From the NCBI GenBank assembly GCA_910591455.2, contig OU342816.1, forward strand, positions 8,818,800 through 8,882,799: 64,000 nt of DNA, in the 5' to 3' direction. A model generated the notes under the pieces. It saw only the letters and a program-made list of their open reading frames with translations, was not told the origin of the DNA and ran no database searches. Of the stretch, positions 60,501 to 64,000 are shown in pieces (the stretch's first letter is position 1; every line of letters starts with the position of its first letter). The translations under genes were made by a program, and so were the position numbers. Source of the DNA: Pholis gunnellus (taxonomy: Eukaryota; Chordata; Actinopteri; Perciformes; Pholidae).

Positions 60501-61973
60501 TTCATTGTACATTTTCGCTCTTAACTTGAGTAGTGCAGATAGTTTGGGTTTTATTTTCCAAGTTTTGAGATACGTCAAACAGAAGCATTGCACGGCTAGA
60601 TACCACTGAGGGTAAGTGGGTGAATTGCATGTTTTATCTGACGGCACCCGGCTACTTAAAATACATAGAAATGTATCATTTTTCATTTAGTTACACTTCA
60701 ATACAGAAAGATCTTTTCTGAGAAGGCTGAATAAGACCAGCATATTTAGTCCCAGTCTCTCTGCTCATCCAGTCTTTTTTCAGTATGTTTCTCCTCCCAC
60801 TGCAAACTAGGTTGATTGTTTCGATAGAATCCTTTCATCTCATCCTCGCCCCTCTTGCACAATAGCAACCCTGACATACCACTGCTTTATCCAGACTTAA
60901 AATATGTCCCCTTAAAACATCACCTGCAGCCTCTTTATCCCCATTGTATCCATGTTTCACTGAACACAATACACATTGCACAGCTTTGATCTTCCCAAAT
61001 ATATCTCGAATATGACAAAAAAACGGTGTGTTTGACATTCCCCTTGTTGGGGTTAGAAGACTAATTATCACGCAGACTGCACTGCAAGGGCACCAGTTCT
61101 TTATCGCCAGTTTTGTTTGTGCATGATGTGCGATTGGGTGTGGATCTGTGGTGCCACTGTGACCTTTTTTTTCCATCTCTCCAAAAGTCCTTGTGTTTCC
61201 CTCCTCTCCGTTGAATGATAAGCGCGGCAAATTATTTATAAGCAGACAGCAGTCAATTTTAAATTGCCTCCATAATGACTTTTAAACTCTTTAACTCAAT
61301 AGTAGAATGACAGATTCTGATTGCGTCTTGGCGAAGAAGAAGTTTAAAGTCGTCCATGAACACACTGAATGTAAATGAGATAATCCGGTTCAGATTGCAG
61401 GACTTCATGGAATTTTTGGAATTCAAAAAAAGCTGTCATTGTTCTTTTCCAAAGTTGAAACTCATTGTGCTGTAACTTTTTCTCCAATCCTCTTCATTAA
61501 TACATCTCACCTGCTTTGTAAGGTAAAGTGAAGGAACCTAAAAAAATAAAACAATCAATTACAGGCTTAAACTGACTGTCACCCTGGCCACAAATTGAGG
61601 TTAATCCCTTTTTTGTTGTCAACCTGTTCAGCAAAGTTTTACAGATCTGGGCAGAAGGTATACATCAGCATGCGGCACACACACATACAGACACTAACAC
61701 GTCGCCTGGCTTTAGGAGAGGATTTTTCTTTATCTGTCTGCATTCAGGAATTTACTGTCACTCACTTTCTCCGAGGACCAAACTCCTATCTTTATCTTCT
61801 TCATCTCTCCCTTCTCACACTGTCAGTGTTAGATCTTGTTGGATGTGTTTTATTCAGTGTTTTACTCTGCACACCCCTGTTTATTATATATTTTCTCCTT
61901 TAGTGTTATTTTTGTCTCTCTCACCGCCTATCAATGTCCTCTTTTCCGCTGGAGGTACAGTCTTAATATTTTG

Positions 61974-61988
61974 CCCCCCCCCCCCCCC
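61974..61988. repeat. poly-C tract
   Basis: Fifteen consecutive C. Confidence 0.95.
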
Positions 61989-63939
61989 GTCTCGCAGAGT
62001 TTAATCTCAAAATATGCTGCGGTTTATTGTGCCGAGCGTCGACTCTGTCTCACACCTTACACCTCACACATCAGGCATCAGCATTGGGTTTTACTGTCGC
62101 ACCCTCGCTGTCTTTTCCTGCTGTCTGTGCCCGCCTGCCGTGTTTGTCTGTCAGCGTTGGTGCTGATGGATCTCTCTGTTGTAGGATTACGGCAAAATTC
62201 CGCAGTTGTGAATGTCTCTTGCGATGATCTGCATCTAATTAGACCGCTGAGAAGAGAGTGTGAGACTTGTTGAAGGGATTTTTCATCATGTTAATCATTT
62301 GGGATTCTGCTTCTCCCTGTGCTTGACAGCTGACGCTCGATGTGTAAACACGCAAGCATGACCAAACACCCTAATCTCAAGAGTAAACAAAAAGCCAGAT
62401 CATTTATTTTGCCACTGAAATGTTCTGATTTACATTTTTATATGAAATGCTTTCGACATTATCGGCATTGGATTTTCTCATCTTCAGTTTATCTGTTACT
62501 TTTATCATCTAATTTTCACCCTGTCTTGCTCTATACAAAATGAAACTGTTGGAAAGCTCACATACGATCTCCAGCTCTGTTTAATGGCCTTCATAAATTA
62601 TCCTTACCGTCTTTGTTTTACTGGCATATCATTTTGAATGGATCTTAATCTTTAATTTGTATTTAAATCATATGGCCATAAAAATGTAAAGTGATACTTT
62701 ATTACCATTTTTCTGCACGCATTGTAATCTAAAAATACACAGCACTGGGGAGCTGTTGTGAGCTCCGCTTTATTATTTGTATTTTGAAACATAAATAAAA
62801 ACCTTGCATCCAAAAGTAAACAGTTGAAGCAGAAACGAACATTTTCTGGCAAAATGAAATGTTGTTTTAAGGAGGAAAACGAGTGCAGAAACCAGAGATT
62901 TCAGTTATCACCTCTGTGCTTAGACACACGTTTGCTCTCAAAAATCAGTAACCATCCCGAGATACATTAAACTCATCCCTCTGTTAAATATTATATTGGT
63001 GGTATGGGGAGACTTGCTGGAGTGATAGGCTTGCTGGAGTTCTGTGATGAGCGCACAAAAAAATCCTGCATCTGACATCCATCCGGCACTCCGCACGCAC
63101 CGAGACATGCGAGCGTTTACACATAGAAACAGGCGTATGACTACACACTTGTGCACAACTGCAGACGCACGCATACACCTCAAGGCTCCACTATTTCTTG
63201 GTCCCCGAGCCTTCTCCCTTTAAGCTATGCCCAGGGTCGTATACGGCTGTCTTTGTAGACATCAGTGAAAAACCTCACGGTTATTAAGTGTACCACAAGA
63301 ACTTCAAAGGAGTGAGGATCCTCTGCCCCAAATGTCAGTTTCATACGGTTTCATGTGCCAGGTCGCTTCAGGTGTTTTTGCAGCACAGTCATGCCTTATG
63401 GCTGTTGAGTGTAAGGAGGAAACATTAGCCTTTTTTTCTGCAACTTGTATCTCTTTAAGACGGGTGAGAGGGGTAACAGATGTGACCTTCACTTCCTGTG
63501 TCGCTCAAAGGCACACGCAGAGGCACAATCACATATGCTGTGTGTGATTCGTCCTTCCATTTGGTTTGGTTTGACGTCCTGTGAAGTGATTGATCAAACG
63601 CGGTGACTAGTGGAAATAATTAGTTAATCGGCGGTCCGAAAGTCAAAATGAACTTGATCCTCGTAAATTAACGACAGAGAAAGCTCGCAAGCGTTGGCTT
63701 CAACTTGCCCTCGAGTTGAGCAGCATTTTAAATACTCCCGTTTGCCCAGGGCCATGAATTCCTGGTCAGCCTACTGATCTATCTCACCACACCTCAGGAG
63801 ATTTCCACTATCACGCTGATTGCCTTGGGCGACATGTAGAGGTTGTGTGATACACACTTACAATACACAGACAATGGATTAGGGTGCTGCTAAAAGACCT
63901 GTAAAATTACCTGATTTCAGTCGGATACATGCATGGCGC

Positions 63940-63958
63940 CACACACACACACACACAC
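63940..63958. repeat. (CA)n microsatellite
   Basis: CA run of about 19 bases close to the window end. Confidence 0.95.
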
Positions 63959-64000
63959 CTTGTAGAAGAAAGACACAGCTGAGAGCCTGAACCCATCACA

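Larger units (their letters stand above)
57573..64000 (+). other. frem2 intron 2 (partial) or downstream sequence
   Basis: No continuation of the FREM2 protein (the residues leading into the first Calx-beta domain) was recognised in any frame. This is most simply the 5' part of a long intron 2. It holds a poly-C tract at 61974-61988 and (CA)n at 63940-63958. The longest open frames (131 codons minus at 60835-61230; 145 codons plus at 61836-62273) have no recognisable domain. Confidence 0.6.

Noticed and set aside
60835..61230. 131-codon minus-strand frame
   Set aside because: No domain and no conserved-looking features. A frame of this size is expected by chance in this much sequence.
61836..62273. 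145-codon plus frame as a frem2 exon or separate gene
   Set aside because: It runs through a 15-base poly-C tract, has low-complexity composition and shows no FREM2 or other domain similarity.
1..64000. tRNA, rRNA or CRISPR array
   Set aside because: No cloverleaf with A/B-box motifs, no rRNA core sequence and no regularly spaced direct repeats were seen. The genome type also rules out CRISPR.

Overview
The window is vertebrate nuclear DNA, almost certainly from a percomorph-type teleost. The evidence is split genes with GT/AG introns, long AT-leaning non-coding stretches, many (CA)n, (GA)n and poly-C tracts, and several interspersed repeat families I recognise as common in spiny-rayed fish. 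There is no bacterial-style gene packing, CRISPR array or operon, and nearly all open frames of 60-150 codons are chance.

Two genes are supported, both on the + strand. (1) ufm1, ubiquitin-fold modifier 1, is complete. Six coding exons (30937-30938, 31042-31098, 32687-32744, 34409-34448, 36069-36101, 37761-37834) give an 87-residue protein, and a polyadenylation signal lies at 38184. Its start codon is split AT|G by a 103-bp intron. The residues after the conjugating glycine are GRGD rather than the human SC. (2) The 5' part of frem2 (FRAS1-related extracellular matrix protein 2) has a single 4,975-bp first coding exon (49739-54713) encoding a signal peptide, an N-terminal region and CSPG/NG2-type repeats 1-12. 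Repeat 12 finishes in exon 2 (57483-57572). The Calx-beta, membrane and cytoplasmic exons are not seen and probably lie beyond 64000.

Layout: 1-30.8 kb is a gene-free interval holding repeats, inverted-repeat elements and possible regulatory DNA. ufm1 occupies 30.9-38.2 kb. About 11 kb of intergenic DNA with more repeats separates it from frem2, which runs from about 49.5 kb off the right edge. UFM1 and FREM2 are also same-strand neighbours in human (13q13), with TRPC4 beyond UFM1, so this is conserved linkage. The two products act separately: UFM1 is an intracellular protein modifier tied to ER and ribosome quality control, and FREM2 is a basement-membrane adhesion protein of the Fraser complex.

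I found no convincing undescribed gene system. The observations most worth checking are the split start codon and altered tail of ufm1, a long inverted repeat at 5.95-6.49 kb, a TA-flanked MITE just upstream of ufm1, a nested repeat insertion at 14.6-15.1 kb, and a perfect 15-bp-stem hairpin at 7592.
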